Shown here one piece after another: positions 1-10,936 of a stretch of DNA of 64,000 nt. The notes below the pieces were generated by a model that made no database searches, was not told the DNA's origin, and worked only from the letters and a program-made list of their open reading frames with translations. This DNA is from Dromaius novaehollandiae. Its lineage: Eukaryota > Chordata > Aves > Casuariiformes > Dromaiidae. The translations under genes and the position numbers were made by a program. Location of the stretch: contig NC_088111.1 of NCBI RefSeq assembly GCF_036370855.1, positions 17,271,501-17,335,500 on the forward strand, read 5' to 3'. Position 1 is the stretch's first letter. Every line of letters begins with the position of its first letter.

Positions 1-2468
1 GTGCAGATGCTTCCTTTGACAGAGCTTCCAGCCCCTTGGAGGCTTCCAGGGCACTGAACTTACTCTAGGGGCAGATCTTCAGGTGGAGGAAGAGCTGCTC
101 TCCTGGTGCCAGAACTCTCAATCTTGCAGCCTTCATCAGCACCGGAGCTTCCATTTGTCACTGGAGTGAACGGAGATTCTCGCTGCTCCTCCTGGGCAGC
201 TTGAGGTTCAGGCTCTTGTTTCTGGAGGGTATCAGAGAAGATCTTTTAATCTTTCTCATCATCCCTGCTACTGTACAGTCCACTGACCTCTTCCTGTAGC
301 TCCCTATCTGGAAAAAGAGCTCCTTAACCAACACACACAAGGACACCGTTTCTCTTGGTCCTAGCGTTAGCGAGAGGCACACCAGGTATTTCTGCAGCCT
401 GAGGACTGAAGAACTACATCCTCCCTCTGGAGTCTGGTCTGAGTTGAAGCCTCTGGTGTGCCAGGGATAGTTGCTCTATCAGTGTTGGAGACTGCACCCT
501 GTAATGTGTCACCACCACTGACCACACAGACCCAGACTGGCCTCAGCAGAGTTTCTGGCTCCCTGCTGCACAAGCTGCAGCATGTGTCAGCTGCTTCTGG
601 GAGCTGTGCTCTGGGTCTGGCAGTTATATAGGCCTCTCCCTAGCACCAGCTGAAAGGATGCTTGACACTTCCTTAATTAGGAGGCAGCTGGAGACAAAAG
701 CTCAGAGCACCCTTTGATCGGGATTAGCTGACACAGCTCATTTGAGACTGTTTGAGCTTGCTAGAAATAAAAGTTTCCTTTAGCTGTCCTTTCCCTGAAG
801 TTCCTAGAAGGGTTCCCAGAAGTCCTCTGATGCTCGCATAAGTTGCTCCCAGATTTAGAAGCAGGGCTGGGAAACAGCTGCACAAACTGCTGTGTCTGTT
901 GGCTGCTCCCATTAGCTGCATTCTTCCTGCTTCTGTGAGTCTGTTCCCACCTGCCTGCAGACCTCAGCAGGGCACAGGGAAACATCCCTGTAGAGCCAAA
1001 CTGACTGTAGAGTGCAGGCTTAAGCACCACTGCTTTAACTTACTTGGTAGAGGGACTACTGGCAGAGCTGGTGACATTTCCACCTTAGTGAGGAGGCTTT
1101 TGCATCAGGGACCAACAGCAAGCACAAGGTCACTGCTGAGTCTTTAATCCCAGCTCTTCCCTGACTCCCTCCTGCTATTGCAGGATGTCCCCTGTTAATG
1201 GAGCTGGCTCCAGGTCATTGTGGCTTTTGAAACATGACAACAAAAATAGTTTTGATGTAGGCAACTGAAATTGTCAAGATGGCTGAGGAAGTAGTGCACG
1301 CTTGAGTCTTTCGCTCTACGTAATGATCAGCACAACAGCGTACTAGGGCACATTGTTACCCAAAGCTTAGGAAAGACACTGCCTCTGCCACCTAGATTGG
1401 GAATAAATAGTTGAAAGATTTAAAAGCTGCCAATCAAATTAGTCCATGCTCAAACTGTTGTGCCATTTGATCAATTTTCAGCTGTGCTCATTTTGTCTTT
1501 GTGTTCGCATCTGATGTTTGCAGGGATTTCTTTTTGCATGTTTTCCATTCATGTATTTTCAATTATGCTTTTGTACAAAGTGGTGTGATTTGTTCAGCTG
1601 CACTCACGTAAAGTAAAAAACTAGAAGCTGAGCTTCTGATCCCACAAGATGTGCAGTGCATATAGAGCAACCAGTTAAAACCACAAAAAAAAAATACATT
1701 TGCAGAGCTCACAGTGGAAGCACAGCTGTTCAGCCCCAACCTTTGCCGCTGTCCTCTTCTGTCTGTTGCAAACATCACTTAGCATCTGGTTATAATGAGG
1801 CAGATGTTGCTCAGCAGCCTAATTCCTGAGATAAGAATATCCCTAGAGAAACATTCCACAGTGACATACGACCCTTGTCATGGAGATGGTAGCTCAACAG
1901 TCCTTCATTACTGTCTAACAGTAAAAGAGGGAAAAGGGAAGAGTAGAGGATAACTCTTTGCCGGACAGAGGGGAGCAGCATCTGGCATTGTCTTCCCCTC
2001 AGGGAAGCTGTGGGGCGTCTGGATGCTGTTACTGAAAACCCTTTCAAAAGCTGTTTGGTGTCACTATTTTGAAGAATTGAAGCCAACTAACAGCAAGATG
2101 TTGAAGCTGCTTACACAGGTCCTTGTGTGTTTGGCAACAGCTCTGCCCTCATGTTTTGCCAAGTGCTTTTTGCCCTTAGTATCCTGGCTCAGGTCCACCG
2201 GCAGCATCACTGGCAGGAGCTGTTTCATGCACAGTGGTCTGGGACAGTCATTAACAGTGGTTTTGTACAGACTTGCTGGGAGCAGAGTCCAGTCTGACTG
2301 CTGAAGCGATGTTCTGCACTGCTTGGCCTATATTTTTGGATGTTGCTAGCATTCATTCAGCTGTCTTTTCCCCTTCTCCCCACTTCTAGAGTCTGTTGGC
2401 AGCAGAAGAGGCTTTAACATGACATTGCCGTGGCTGTGAGTAACCCCTCCTACTCTCTCTTTCCCTAG
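1..2468 (+). other. NAGPA: NAGPA intron (upstream part), no exon recognised
   Basis: This stretch precedes the first NAGPA exon I can see. I looked on the + strand for the large second exon of NAGPA (the one with the Asn-Gly-Gly-Phe-Phe catalytic-domain block) and did not find it, so exons 1-2 should lie left of the window and this should be intron. Short open frames here on both strands look like chance frames. A TATA-like 'TTATATA' near 624 has no supporting promoter context. Confidence 0.6.
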
Positions 2469-2608
2469 TTACCTGTCTGAGGAAGATGTCTTGGATCAAG
2501 TGAACCCTTTTGTGCAGCTTGTGAGCGGGGTAGTTTGGCTCTTGAGAGATAGGGAAGTGTACATCAATCAGAGTCGAATGGCTGAGTGTGATGAAACTCA
2601 AACCACAG
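2469..2608 (+). CDS. NAGPA: NAGPA exon (human exon 3 equivalent), catalytic domain
   Basis: This 140-bp exon lies between acceptor CCCTAG and donor CAG|GTAAAT. It reads YLSEEDVLDQVNPFVQLVSG and continues through VVWLLRDREVYINQSRMAEC to DETQTT, with a split Gly codon at each end. It belongs to the phosphodiester glycosidase (NAGPA) domain. The NQS tripeptide is a potential N-glycosylation sequon, fitting a lumenal domain. Confidence 0.95.
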
Positions 2609-5600
2609 GTAAATATTGCAAAGCCCAGCTTCAGTCTGGGTATAGATTCCCCTTGTGGTAAGGCTGTTGGCAGGCAGGGGCAGCTTTAGAAGCTATGTTG
2701 TCTAGTTGCAGTGCTTGCTGCTCACTTAACAGGTCCAGATTTCTTCCATGCTACTTCATTACCCTGAGTCAGTGGCAAGTGCGGTACAAGCAGTGGGTTA
2801 CCTGCAAGACCAGGCAGCACTTGCCTGTTCAGCATCATTGAACAGAATTTGCTAACAGCTGTAAAAGGTCTTAGCTTGACCGGTGTTCGTGCTTGCCCAG
2901 GGAAACTCAAAAGCAGATACCTCTTGCAAGGGTTTAGAGCTGAAGGCTTCTGAATCCTCTTCCTTTCTCCCTGTGCCAGCCAAAATCTTAACAAGAGCGC
3001 TTCTGGAAATCTTATTCCTAGATGGGCTTGGATGGGCAAGAGGAAGCTGGGCTCTGTTCTCATTGTGCTTCAGTTTAGCTGAGCCTCTTGCTGGGAGCTG
3101 TTTTACAGGCAGATGTGTCTAATCAGCCAGTTCTCTCACCCAGCTAGTGTGCAAATTATTTCCTCTTATACGTAGGAACCTTTGACAAGTTCATCAATGT
3201 GATATCAGCCAGGACTGCTGTCGGACATGACAGCGAGGGGCATCTGGTGTTGGTTCATGTGGATGGACAGACAGAATCCAGAGGGTAAGGCCAGAGCTGA
3301 GGTAAGGCCTTGGGGGTACAAGACCAGTCTTTAAATTCTGTCACTGGAATTGAAGGGACTGTGCTGCTGCTGCCAGTAATGAGCTCAGGGAATCTCTGCT
3401 TTAGAACATAAAAGATAAATTGAAGGCACTGCTTGACAGTTTATGGTGCCAGAGAAGCCTAGGCAGCCTCCAGAGGGTCCTCCAGAGGGTGGGTTGGCCT
3501 GCCTGGGATGGGAAGACTTCTCCCCTTCCATTGAGGAGGGGGACCAAGCTTCTAATACAGCAGTTTCCCTGAAGTCAAAAAGCATGAATGCAAGTCTGTA
3601 CAGTCAACAACTATTTGCTTTTGCAGGCTTAACCTCTGGGAAATGGCTGACTTTTTGAAGCAGCAAGGAATCATCAATGCTATCAACCTGGATGGTGGAG
3701 GCTCTGCAACACTTGTCTTAAATGGGACCCTTGCAAGCTACCCATCAGAGCACTGGTAGGTGCTGGCTGCACATGCCCAGGGCTGAAAAAGTAACTATGC
3801 AGCTCCTGTTAGTGTGCAGAGCTCAGTCCCACCCCTCTGGTCCCCAGGGAGTCAGTGGTCATTGCTAGGAGTATGCAACATACAAGCAAGTGACCGGTTT
3901 TCAGAGTGAATGGCTCTAAACTTTATAGTGACTTAGTGACTACCTGTTTTTTCACTTAGTAATCTGGTATTAAGCTCAGCTGTTTTCAGACATGCAGCAA
4001 AGCTGTGTGGCATAACTGAGTGGCCTGATGTGGGAATCAGATATCAAAGCAGCTCTTAGACTGGGAGATTCAGTTGCATAGTCGCAGGACTTGGCTGAGA
4101 CCTGTCAACAGTTTATTCATGGAAGAGAAACACTGACTTGCAGACCCTTCCCTGGCTAGCCCAGCTATCCTTTTCTCACTCATGCCACAGTCAGGAGAGC
4201 TAAAGAATACTTTACTTGAAATTTAGGTTTTTAGTTGTTTCTGCCGGTAAACAAAGAGTGATTTAAAGTTCAGTTTCTAATCTGACAGTTGAAGGCCAAA
4301 TGTTACTATTATCTTAATGAAGTCACTTACATCAAAGCAAAGGGTAGTTGAGTGAAGGTGCATTAAATGCCACAGTTAGGGGAGGACAGTAGCAGGCCCT
4401 GCTTTAACAGAGATTTTGCTTTCATGTTGCTTTCTGTAATTTTGTGTCTGAAATGACTCCTGTCCAATAGGACTCAACATTTTGTTACAGATGGAAAAAT
4501 GTAAACATAAAGCTAGATTTGAGTCAGTGTTCTAATTTTCTTATTTGCCAATTTGAATTTGGGTGAAAGTTTGTGGATTATATTAACTGGTTTCACATAG
4601 GGCCAGGAACAGCAAAGTGCTAACACTCCTTGTGGTACCCATCTTGTGTCCCCAGCTCCTTTGACAACATGTGGCGTTGCCCTCGAAGCATCTCAACGAT
4701 TATGTGTATTCATGAGCCAGCCTGCGAGCCTGCAGACTGCAGTGGTCACGGGGTCTGCGTGCAAGGGAGGTGCAACTGTACTGGGGACTTCTGGAGAGGC
4801 CCTGCCTGTGACATCTTGGACTGCGGCCCTTCCAACTGCAGCCTGCATGGCGTCTGCACTGACTGTAAGTCACTTTGGTGTGCAGAGAAGGCCTCTGACG
4901 AGGAGACCCTTGTGCATAGCACTAAGGGAAGCATGGACCTGGGGGCTACATACCTGGGAGTATATTGCTTACCTTAGCAGAGCAGTCAAGCATGTTGTTA
5001 CACATGAGCAGCAGTTGCCACCCTCAGCTTGCTCCCTGGGGCATCACGGTGTTTCTCAATGCACAGAAGCAGCAGCTTGTGTCCAGGAAGTCCTTTACCC
5101 ACCCTGGTTTGAAAGATTGTAGCTGCTGCTTCTCCCTCACAGGGATTAGCCCCAGCTGCAGCTGCTTCCTCCACTGCAGGGAACAGCATGTGGGGGAGGG
5201 GGGTGGGGGGTGGCCAGCCTTTTAGAGCTGCAGGTGGTGATGCTCCAGCCAACCCGGCTCCTGACTCTGCAGGCCAGCTGGGGCTGTTTGCCTCAATCCT
5301 GGTCTTGCCTGCTGGGTGTATGGAGCTATGCCCCCCGCTTTGCTCTGCCATCGGAGGCAGCAGTGGAGATTGTCAGAACGTGGTGCCTTTAGGAGATGGC
5401 AGCAGTGCCAGGTTGGGGCTCAGATCTGGAATCTAGACCTGTAACAGGACTTCACTTCAGACTTTATGCCTCAGTTTCCCTTTCTGCCCCTGGGGTCATG
5501 TGCCTCGTTTTCTTTGTAAATCTGCTGATAAGAAGGGCAAAGTGTTATGCTGTGTGATAAATAAAGCAGCTGAGTTCTACCCCTGCCTTTACTGCTCCTT

Positions 5601-8600
5601 CTCTTCCATGTTCAGCTATCCTGCTTCACTGCCTCATGATTTTTACAAGTATATGATTGCTGTTCTGTAAACTTGTCTTGCATCCAGGGGCTGCTGTGAT
5701 ATACTATCCCCAGCTTCTGCTCTTTGTGTCCCTGCTTAATCATGTTTTTGTGTTTCTTTGCTAACTCCCTGATTCAACTCACAACCAAGTTTGCACCAGT
5801 GACATGACTAGGTAGAGCTCGGTGGGATGCAGGTGTTGCCAATAGTTGAATCACAGTTAATGTCTTGAACCCCAGTCAGCAGGAAGCATCACAGAAACTG
5901 GTGTGTTTTGCTGCTATAACGGGTGGGTGTTTGCATCCAACCTGTTTGTGAGTTCAGGATTCCTCTTCTATGGGCTCTCTGGCAGAAGCAGCCTGATCTC
6001 AAGAGAAGAGGGCACCCCAGGAAGCTTCTAATTTTAAGTTACTGCTGTCTCTAAGCCTTTCTCTCTTGCTAATATCTGTTTGTGTGTATTTGCACAGCTG
6101 GATGCCTGTGTGATGCTGGCTGGACTGGCAGCAACTGCAGTGAAGGTAATGCTGACTTCCACTCTACTCTGATTCTTCAAAGCTGCCAAGAGGATAGTCT
6201 GAACCACTTTCTGGGGGACAGCTGCCTGCAGTGGTGGGAAAGTGCCCCTAATCTCCCACGAGGGAGCAGTGAGGGGAAAGGCTGCACAGGGAAAGGCTGC
6301 CCTTTTTTTTTTTTTTTTTTTCCTTCCCCTCAGAGAGAGTTTAATTGCACCCTAAGAGTCTCACAATTGTCTTGGTGCTAAGCACTTTAATTTAAGCCTT
6401 TGCAAATTGCCCCTTTTCTGCTGCATGGAATTGTGGTCCCCAGGTGAGGCGTTGCTGCTCATTCAAGGCACAGGCTGCTGCTTTTCTCTGAGCAGCCACT
6501 CAACACCCTGTGGCAGCAAACACTCATTGGGTGTTAGCGTGGGGCAAGACTGCTTGCGTTTGTGCATAGCAACTGTACAAGGGCCCTGATGAGATCTGTG
6601 CTTGTCTCTTGCAGCTTGTGCTAGTGGTTTCTATGGGGATGCTTGCACCCAAAAGTGCCTGTGCCAGAATGGTGCCCTGTGTGACCCCGTGCATGGTGCC
6701 TGCTCCTGCCCGGCTGGGTACTACGGCACCAGCTGTGAGCAAGGTAAGGGCAGCTCCGTACAACAGTCAGGGCCGAGAGGAGGCTTTTGTGTCATGTTTG
6801 AGGCACCTCGCTTAGGCAAAGGAAGCATGAGGTCTGCCTAACAGGCTCAGGCCTAGGCTTTGCAGCTGTAGCATAACCTGCTGATTTTTACCTCTTAAGG
6901 CCTTGCCTGTCCTACCCAAATCAGATTAAAAAAATAAACAGCAGAGAGGAGAATTTTTCTTCATTATTGGAAAATTTTGGGTCTCTGTCCAAAAGAGACA
7001 AGTTGCTTTCCCAAAGCTTGCAACCCAAAGAACTTGAATAGCTTGAACCTGACAGTGTCACTCCAGTCTGCACCTATAGCCCAGGCTTAAGGTGGTCTAA
7101 GTCAGTGATGTGAAAGGCTCCAGAGGGCCATTTTGGTTTGTGCTCTTTGAACTCCAGCTTTACAAGTGCTAGAAGTAATAGAAGCAGTAATGTTTTTATC
7201 TGCGTAGCCACTCCAGCTTTTTTGAATTATTTCAGGCTCGTGTGAATCTGACTGAACAGCCTGCTCTGGTGACAGCATGAATTAATTACAGCATGGGTGT
7301 AAATTCTGTGTGTGTATGGTTAATTTAGCAATGCTTTGTCCTCAGCCTAGCAACACCCAGCTAGTTTAATCCCTGATGTTACAAAACCTTCTCCTTGAAG
7401 CAAATGAAATGATAACAGATAACTTACAGCTTCATACTTCCAGGGCTGAAGGAGAAAGCTGTGTGGGGAGGCAGAATGCCTTCGTCAGGCTGCAGTGAAC
7501 CTGGTGCTTGGCGAATGGAAATCTGACTGCTAAGCACGCCTGACAAGTCTGCTGGGTGCTCTTGCCCAAACCCGAGTACCTGTTTCCCTCTAGGGCTTAG
7601 CTGATGCACAGATGCCCCCTACCTTTTGCCTGAGCCAAACAGCAACACCATAGCTCAGGTGTGGCAGGGAGATAAATGCACCAAATGCAACAAGGCCAGA
7701 CACTGCTGTAGCGATAGAAGCAATCTGAATACCTCAGATCTATGTGAGGTTTGAGCCCCTCCTAAAGCTCTAAATGTGCCTGTCATTTCTGGCACTTCAC
7801 TGATGCAGTTGATAAAACTGGTTGAGTTGGGGACAGGGGAAGGTCCAGAGTGATGGCTTAGGTAGATTCAAAGTACATGGAACTTACAAAATGATTGACT
7901 TTTGTTTTTAATCAATTCCCTAGCATGCCCCATGGGCTGGTATGGGCTAAACTGCCAGAAACTATGTGCATGTGAACACATGTGTCCCTGTGACCGAGTG
8001 ACAGGCAGCTGTAACATCACCTATGAATTGGCAATACAGGACCAGTTAAACAAAGGTACCACTGATTACCTTGGCTTTTTTTTTTTCTTTTTTTCATTTG
8101 TTTTGTTTTTAGAGATCATCGGAAGAGCTTTACTGCATCATATTTTGTTTGTTATCTGCTTTGAGTTGCTGTCACCTTACCTAAGGTTGTTCTGTTTCAG
8201 TGAAATTTTACCTCCCTCACCTTCTTCTTCCCTCTCTTGTTTTCCAGCTGGGCGATGTCTGGCTTCCCGGAGCAAAGATAAATTCTCTCTGTCAGAGTAA
8301 GTGTGTAATACTGGTCATCTCTGACCAGTATCTGACACACACACAGAACCTGCCCTCACTTGTTCACACCACAGCATGTGTGTTCTGATTTCATTGTATG
8401 ATGGGAAGGGGGAGGATATGGAAGGCAAAGTGGTAAAAGCCTAATTGTAAGACAAGGGCTAAGCTGAAGCCACCATCAGTGCCTGAGTTCACACACTGAG
8501 CCTAGCACTCAAGAGTTGTTGCACTTAGACGTCTAAGAGCCACCTTTCCTCTTCAGCTGATGCACTGTACATCCAGCAAGGGACAGGGTGCTTGAGGAAA

Positions 8601-9118
8601 GTAACTGGGATCTTGCACCCTGCAATAGCTCCAGAGCACAGCTGCTGTAGAACTGGCGAAGCTGCAATCTCTCTGCAGGCACAGCCGTTCACTTGCTAGG
8701 GAAGTGGAAAGCTAAAAACATCCATTTGAAACAAACGGAACCCTTTCAAAGCATGTTCTCATGTGCCTGAGAGCAGAACCACAAGCTTGTGATGACAGAA
8801 GTACAAACCTTGAGAAATTGTTTGCACATTGGGAACATCTGAAAGCAGATAGAGAGATGTTACTTATGTAGGGTTTTTTTTTTTTTTTTTTTTCTGTCTG
8901 ATAGAAGAACCTGGATCGCCATAACCATCATGTTGACTCTGCTTCTTGCAATTAGTGCTCTGGGAAACATAGGCCTTTTTCTCAAAGCAAGATCAGAGAG
9001 GCAACATGGAAGTGGGGACTACCTCTACCACCCCCTGAGGGAGATGAACGGAGAAGCCAGTCATACCTCTGCCTGTGAGGCAGAAGATGCTCAGGACCAG
9101 AGTCAGGCACTCCTTTAA
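2469..9118 (+). CDS. NAGPA: N-acetylglucosamine-1-phosphodiester alpha-N-acetylglucosaminidase (uncovering enzyme), 3' nine coding exons; 5' end off window
   Basis: NAGPA is a type I membrane glycosidase of the trans-Golgi network. It removes the covering GlcNAc from GlcNAc-P-mannose on lysosomal hydrolases, exposing mannose-6-phosphate for the sorting receptors. Nine exons join in phase: 2469-2608, 3176-3284, 3627-3755, 4656-4864, 6098-6145, 6615-6743, 7924-8055, 8248-8296 and 8905-9118. They encode the end of the phosphodiester glycosidase domain (INLDGGGSATLVLNGTLASY), several Cys-rich EGF-like modules, one hydrophobic helix (ITIMLTLLLAISALGNIGLF) and a cytosolic tail containing YHPL. The frame is open throughout and the splice sites are canonical. 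The order of blocks matches the human protein as I recall it. The initiator, signal peptide and propeptide are not in the window. Convergent with SEC14L5, as in mammals. Confidence 0.95.
3176..3284 (+). CDS. NAGPA: NAGPA exon (human exon 4 equivalent), catalytic domain
   Basis: 109 bp, acceptor TACGTAG, donor AGG|GTAAGG. It encodes TFDKFINVISARTAVGHD followed by SEGHLVLVHVDGQTESRG, a highly conserved block of the catalytic domain (SARTA-GHD and the VDGQT segment). Phase 2 at the 3' end joins the next exon through a Gly codon. Confidence 0.95.
3627..3755 (+). CDS. NAGPA: NAGPA exon (human exon 5 equivalent), catalytic core
   Basis: 129 bp, acceptor TTTTGCAG, donor CTG|GTAGGT. It encodes LNLWEMADFLKQQGIINAIN then LDGGGSATLVLNGTLASYPSEH. 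The LDGGGS motif is the signature glycine-rich block of the phosphodiester glycosidase family. NGT is a potential N-glycosylation site. The exon ends in a split Cys codon. Confidence 0.96.
4656..4864 (+). CDS. NAGPA: NAGPA exon (human exon 6 equivalent), end of catalytic domain and first EGF-like modules
   Basis: 209 bp, acceptor TGTCCCCAG, donor ACT|GTAAGT. It starts SFDNMWRCPRSISTIMCIHE and runs into Cys-rich sequence (CEPADCSGHGVCVQGRCNC, then CGPSNCSLHGVCTD). The regular Cys spacing is EGF-like, and sequon NCS recurs. This is the transition from the catalytic domain to the EGF stalk. Reading on past the donor gives only a chance extension. Confidence 0.95.
4865..6097 (+). other. NAGPA intron; weak MIR-like fragment
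   Basis: Intron between two EGF-coding exons. Open frames here are extensions of the exon or chance frames. Around 5455-5500 a 'GCCTCAGTTTCCC'-like stretch resembles part of an ancient MIR SINE, but this is weak. I see no other feature. Confidence 0.5.
6098..6145 (+). CDS. NAGPA: NAGPA small EGF-like exon (human exon 7 equivalent)
   Basis: 48 bp, acceptor TTTGCACAG, donor GAAG|GTAATG. It encodes GCLCDAGWTGSNCSE, the C-terminal half of an EGF-like module begun in the previous exon (C-x-C-x-x-GW-x-G-x-x-C). The phase fits both neighbours. It is too short to be found by ORF length. Confidence 0.94.
6615..6743 (+). CDS. NAGPA: NAGPA EGF-like exon, apparently additional relative to human
   Basis: 129 bp (43 codons, symmetric phase 1-1), acceptor TCTCTTGCAG, donor CAAG|GTAAGG. 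It encodes ACASGFYGDACTQKCLCQ then NGALCDPVHGACSCPAGYYG and TSCEQ: eight cysteines in a laminin/MEGF-like EGF pattern. The human protein, as I recall it, passes directly from the SNCSE module to the CPLGW module, so this whole exon looks like an extra module. Symmetric phase means it could be skipped or gained without breaking the frame. Confidence 0.9.
6744..7923 (+). other. NAGPA intron, nothing further recognised
   Basis: Intron of about 1.2 kb between the extra EGF-like exon and the membrane-proximal EGF exon. I looked for another in-phase Cys-rich exon and found none. The remaining NAGPA introns (2609-3175, 3285-3626, 3756-4655, 6146-6614, 8056-8247, 8297-8904) also show no other genes; 6301-6320 and 8877-8893 are T-runs. 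Confidence 0.6.
7924..8055 (+). CDS. NAGPA: NAGPA membrane-proximal EGF-like exon (human exon 8 equivalent)
   Basis: 132 bp, acceptor ATTCCCTAG, donor AAAG|GTACCA. It encodes ACPMGWYGLNCQKLCACEH then MCPCDRVTGSCNITYELAIQ and DQLNK. It aligns by eye with the human CPLGWHGPGCQRPC block, but carries about ten more codons at its 3' end. NIT is a potential N-glycosylation sequon. The human counterpart is known to be alternatively spliced. Confidence 0.93.
8248..8296 (+). CDS. NAGPA: NAGPA juxtamembrane exon (human exon 9 equivalent)
   Basis: 49 bp, acceptor TGTTTTCCAG, donor CAGA|GTAAGT. It encodes AGRCLASRSKDKFSLSE, a poorly conserved juxtamembrane segment with one Cys and several basic residues, just before the transmembrane helix. 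It is assigned because the splice sites are strong and it is the only piece that joins the EGF exon to the membrane exon in frame. Confidence 0.85.
8905..9118 (+). CDS. NAGPA: NAGPA last coding exon: transmembrane helix and cytosolic tail
   Basis: The acceptor is the AG at 8903-8904, after a T-run and a pyrimidine tract. The exon encodes RTWIAITIMLTLLLAISALG then NIGLFLKARSERQHGSGDYL, YHPLREMNGE and a divergent end finishing QDQSQALL before TAA at 9116-9118. The hydrophobic helix is followed by basic stop-transfer residues (KARSERQ). YHPL is the known YxxPhi internalisation signal of the uncovering enzyme. The human tail ends in NPFKD; that motif is absent here and the chain ends in Ala-Leu-Leu. 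Confidence 0.95.
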
Positions 9119-10544
9119 GGTCATGGCTGGAAAGAAACATAAGGTATTTAGTCTGCCCTTGCTATTGCCTATGGGGGCTACTTAGACCTAGAGTACAAAA
9201 CTGCTGACAAACGCAAAAGCAGCAGCAAGATATTAGCTCAGACAACTTCCTTGCTTCTTGCTCTGCCCCACTCACAATGTGGTTAGCTTCCCTCCCTTCT
9301 CAGCTGCTCTGGTTGGGCCATCAAGGGGTGCAGTGCCATGCAGCCAGCTTCCACACACACACAGCCTGGTGTTACCCATCATACATGTGGATGAGAGGTC
9401 TACAGCTGCAGCAGGGAAGGAAATGGGCTGGTTCCCTGCAATATTTGAGGAAGACAGCTGATAAATGTAAGCCATAAGTACTTCAGAAAGGTCTCTTTTC
9501 ACCTGAAGAATGGATAAGTATTTTTAAAGATGTGGACAAAAAAACCTGCATGTTGTCCTAGCATAAACAAGATTTAAGGAAGCTGGTTTAAGGATTTTGC
9601 AGTCTACAACTGGCTGCCCTTCCCTGATAAGCTAAGATTTTGTCATTAAAAAACTGATAAAATAGTTTTAAAATGTTGAAACATGCAGCACACAATGAAG
9701 CCACAACATACCTCATTCCGTCCACAGCAGCAGGCTCAAAGGCTGACACACAGTGTTGTGGCTTTCTTGCACTGCACTTTCTTCACTTAGCCTGTGTTGA
9801 CTGCAGGGAAAGAGTGTTTTCTTACTGCATTCCTAGTCCTAGAATTACTAACAAACAGGCCCTGCATCTTTGATGGGTTCTTATAGCAAAATGAAAAACC
9901 ATGTGCCAGTTCAAAGAATTAATTCTTGCATTCTCTCTCTCTGGAAGCCTGTGTGCTCTGCTCAGCCGTGTGACCGACCTGCCACTGAGGGACCAGAACC
10001 CGTGTTGTCCCCATCTGGAGAATGGGAGAGCACAGCAGCCCAGTGTGGCCAGCATGACACAGCCCCATCCCAGCATGGTCATCGCATGCTTTACCACCTC
10101 CAGGCTGTCCGCAGCAAACAGCACAGTCTTCACAGCAATGAGCAGCAGCTGCTGCAGAAACTGCCCCTCCCTCCTCAGAGATGAAGGCTGCCACTGGGGA
10201 GCTGGGGCCACGTTCAGCCAGTTTTTCAAGCAACCCAAGGTACAGAACATCTCAGCTGGGAATCAGCCATTTTTGCTAGAATACATTCTTGCACAATACA
10301 TTCAAAAATACATATTTAAGTTTGCTTCCTTGTGAAGAAAACTAGCGTTTAATATGCTACTTTAGTGCTGCAAATTAGTTTTTTTAAAGCCTATCTGAGC
10401 CTGAATATTAAAATGTTGTATGCACTCTATTTTTATCTCTTCAAGCAATGGATATGTAATTTTTGTGCCATAGTTGGCATCAAATCAAGCTGTACACTGA
10501 AGATTCTATTTTTTTATTATTTACAGAAGACTCTTTGAAACTTG

Positions 10545-10550
10545 AATAAA
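10545..10550 (+). terminator. NAGPA: Candidate NAGPA polyadenylation signal AATAAA
   Basis: Canonical hexamer about 1.43 kb after the stop codon. A second AATAAA starts at 10587. Either could be used; the sequence alone cannot decide. Confidence 0.5.
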
Positions 10551-10586
10551 CTCAGTTAGTATTAACTGCCTGAAAATTGAATTCTT

Positions 10587-10592
10587 AATAAA
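10587..10592 (+). terminator. NAGPA: Second candidate NAGPA polyadenylation signal AATAAA
   Basis: Canonical hexamer 42 bp after the first one, followed by TG-containing sequence (TTAATGTGGACAGG). It may act with or instead of the upstream copy. Confidence 0.45.
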
Positions 10593-10936
10593 TATTAATG
10601 TGGACAGGATGAAATAATCCTTTCCCAGTTAAGCCCAGTTGGCCATTTGAACCCACCATTCCCTTTCATTTTAAAGAACAAGCTGTGTTGCAGCATGATG
10701 AGTACCAGCCTACTTGGTGGTGTAAAAATAAACAAAGAATGCTGGTTCTACACAAAAATAACAGTTAAAGTCCTCCTTGTTTTTTAAGAGTAGAAATAAC
10801 TGGATACAAACAAGACTTACCTCAGTTTCCATGGGTACTTAAATAGACCAGCACAAATGCTTTAGCTTTTCAAAATTCACCACAAATTTGAACAATTCAG
10901 TTGCATCAAACAATTGGATGTGTTCTTTAGAGATGC

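Larger units (their letters stand above)
9119..10592 (+). other. NAGPA: NAGPA 3' untranslated region (inferred)
   Basis: Sequence downstream of the NAGPA stop. AATAAA hexamers at 10545-10550 and 10587-10592 are plausible polyadenylation signals, giving a 3' UTR of about 1.45 kb. A (CA)n stretch lies near 9353-9362. Overlapping open frames on both strands at 9870-10335 are treated as UTR because none shows a recognisable domain. Confidence 0.6.

Noticed and set aside
1-2468. NAGPA exon 2 (catalytic-domain start) expected upstream of 2469
   Set aside because: I looked for the NGGFF and GECLGN blocks on the + strand and found none; the exon must lie left of the window.
4630-4977. + strand ORF starting before the NAGPA exon and running past its end
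   Set aside because: The start is in intron sequence and the end runs through a clear GTAAGT donor. Only 4656-4864 is coding.
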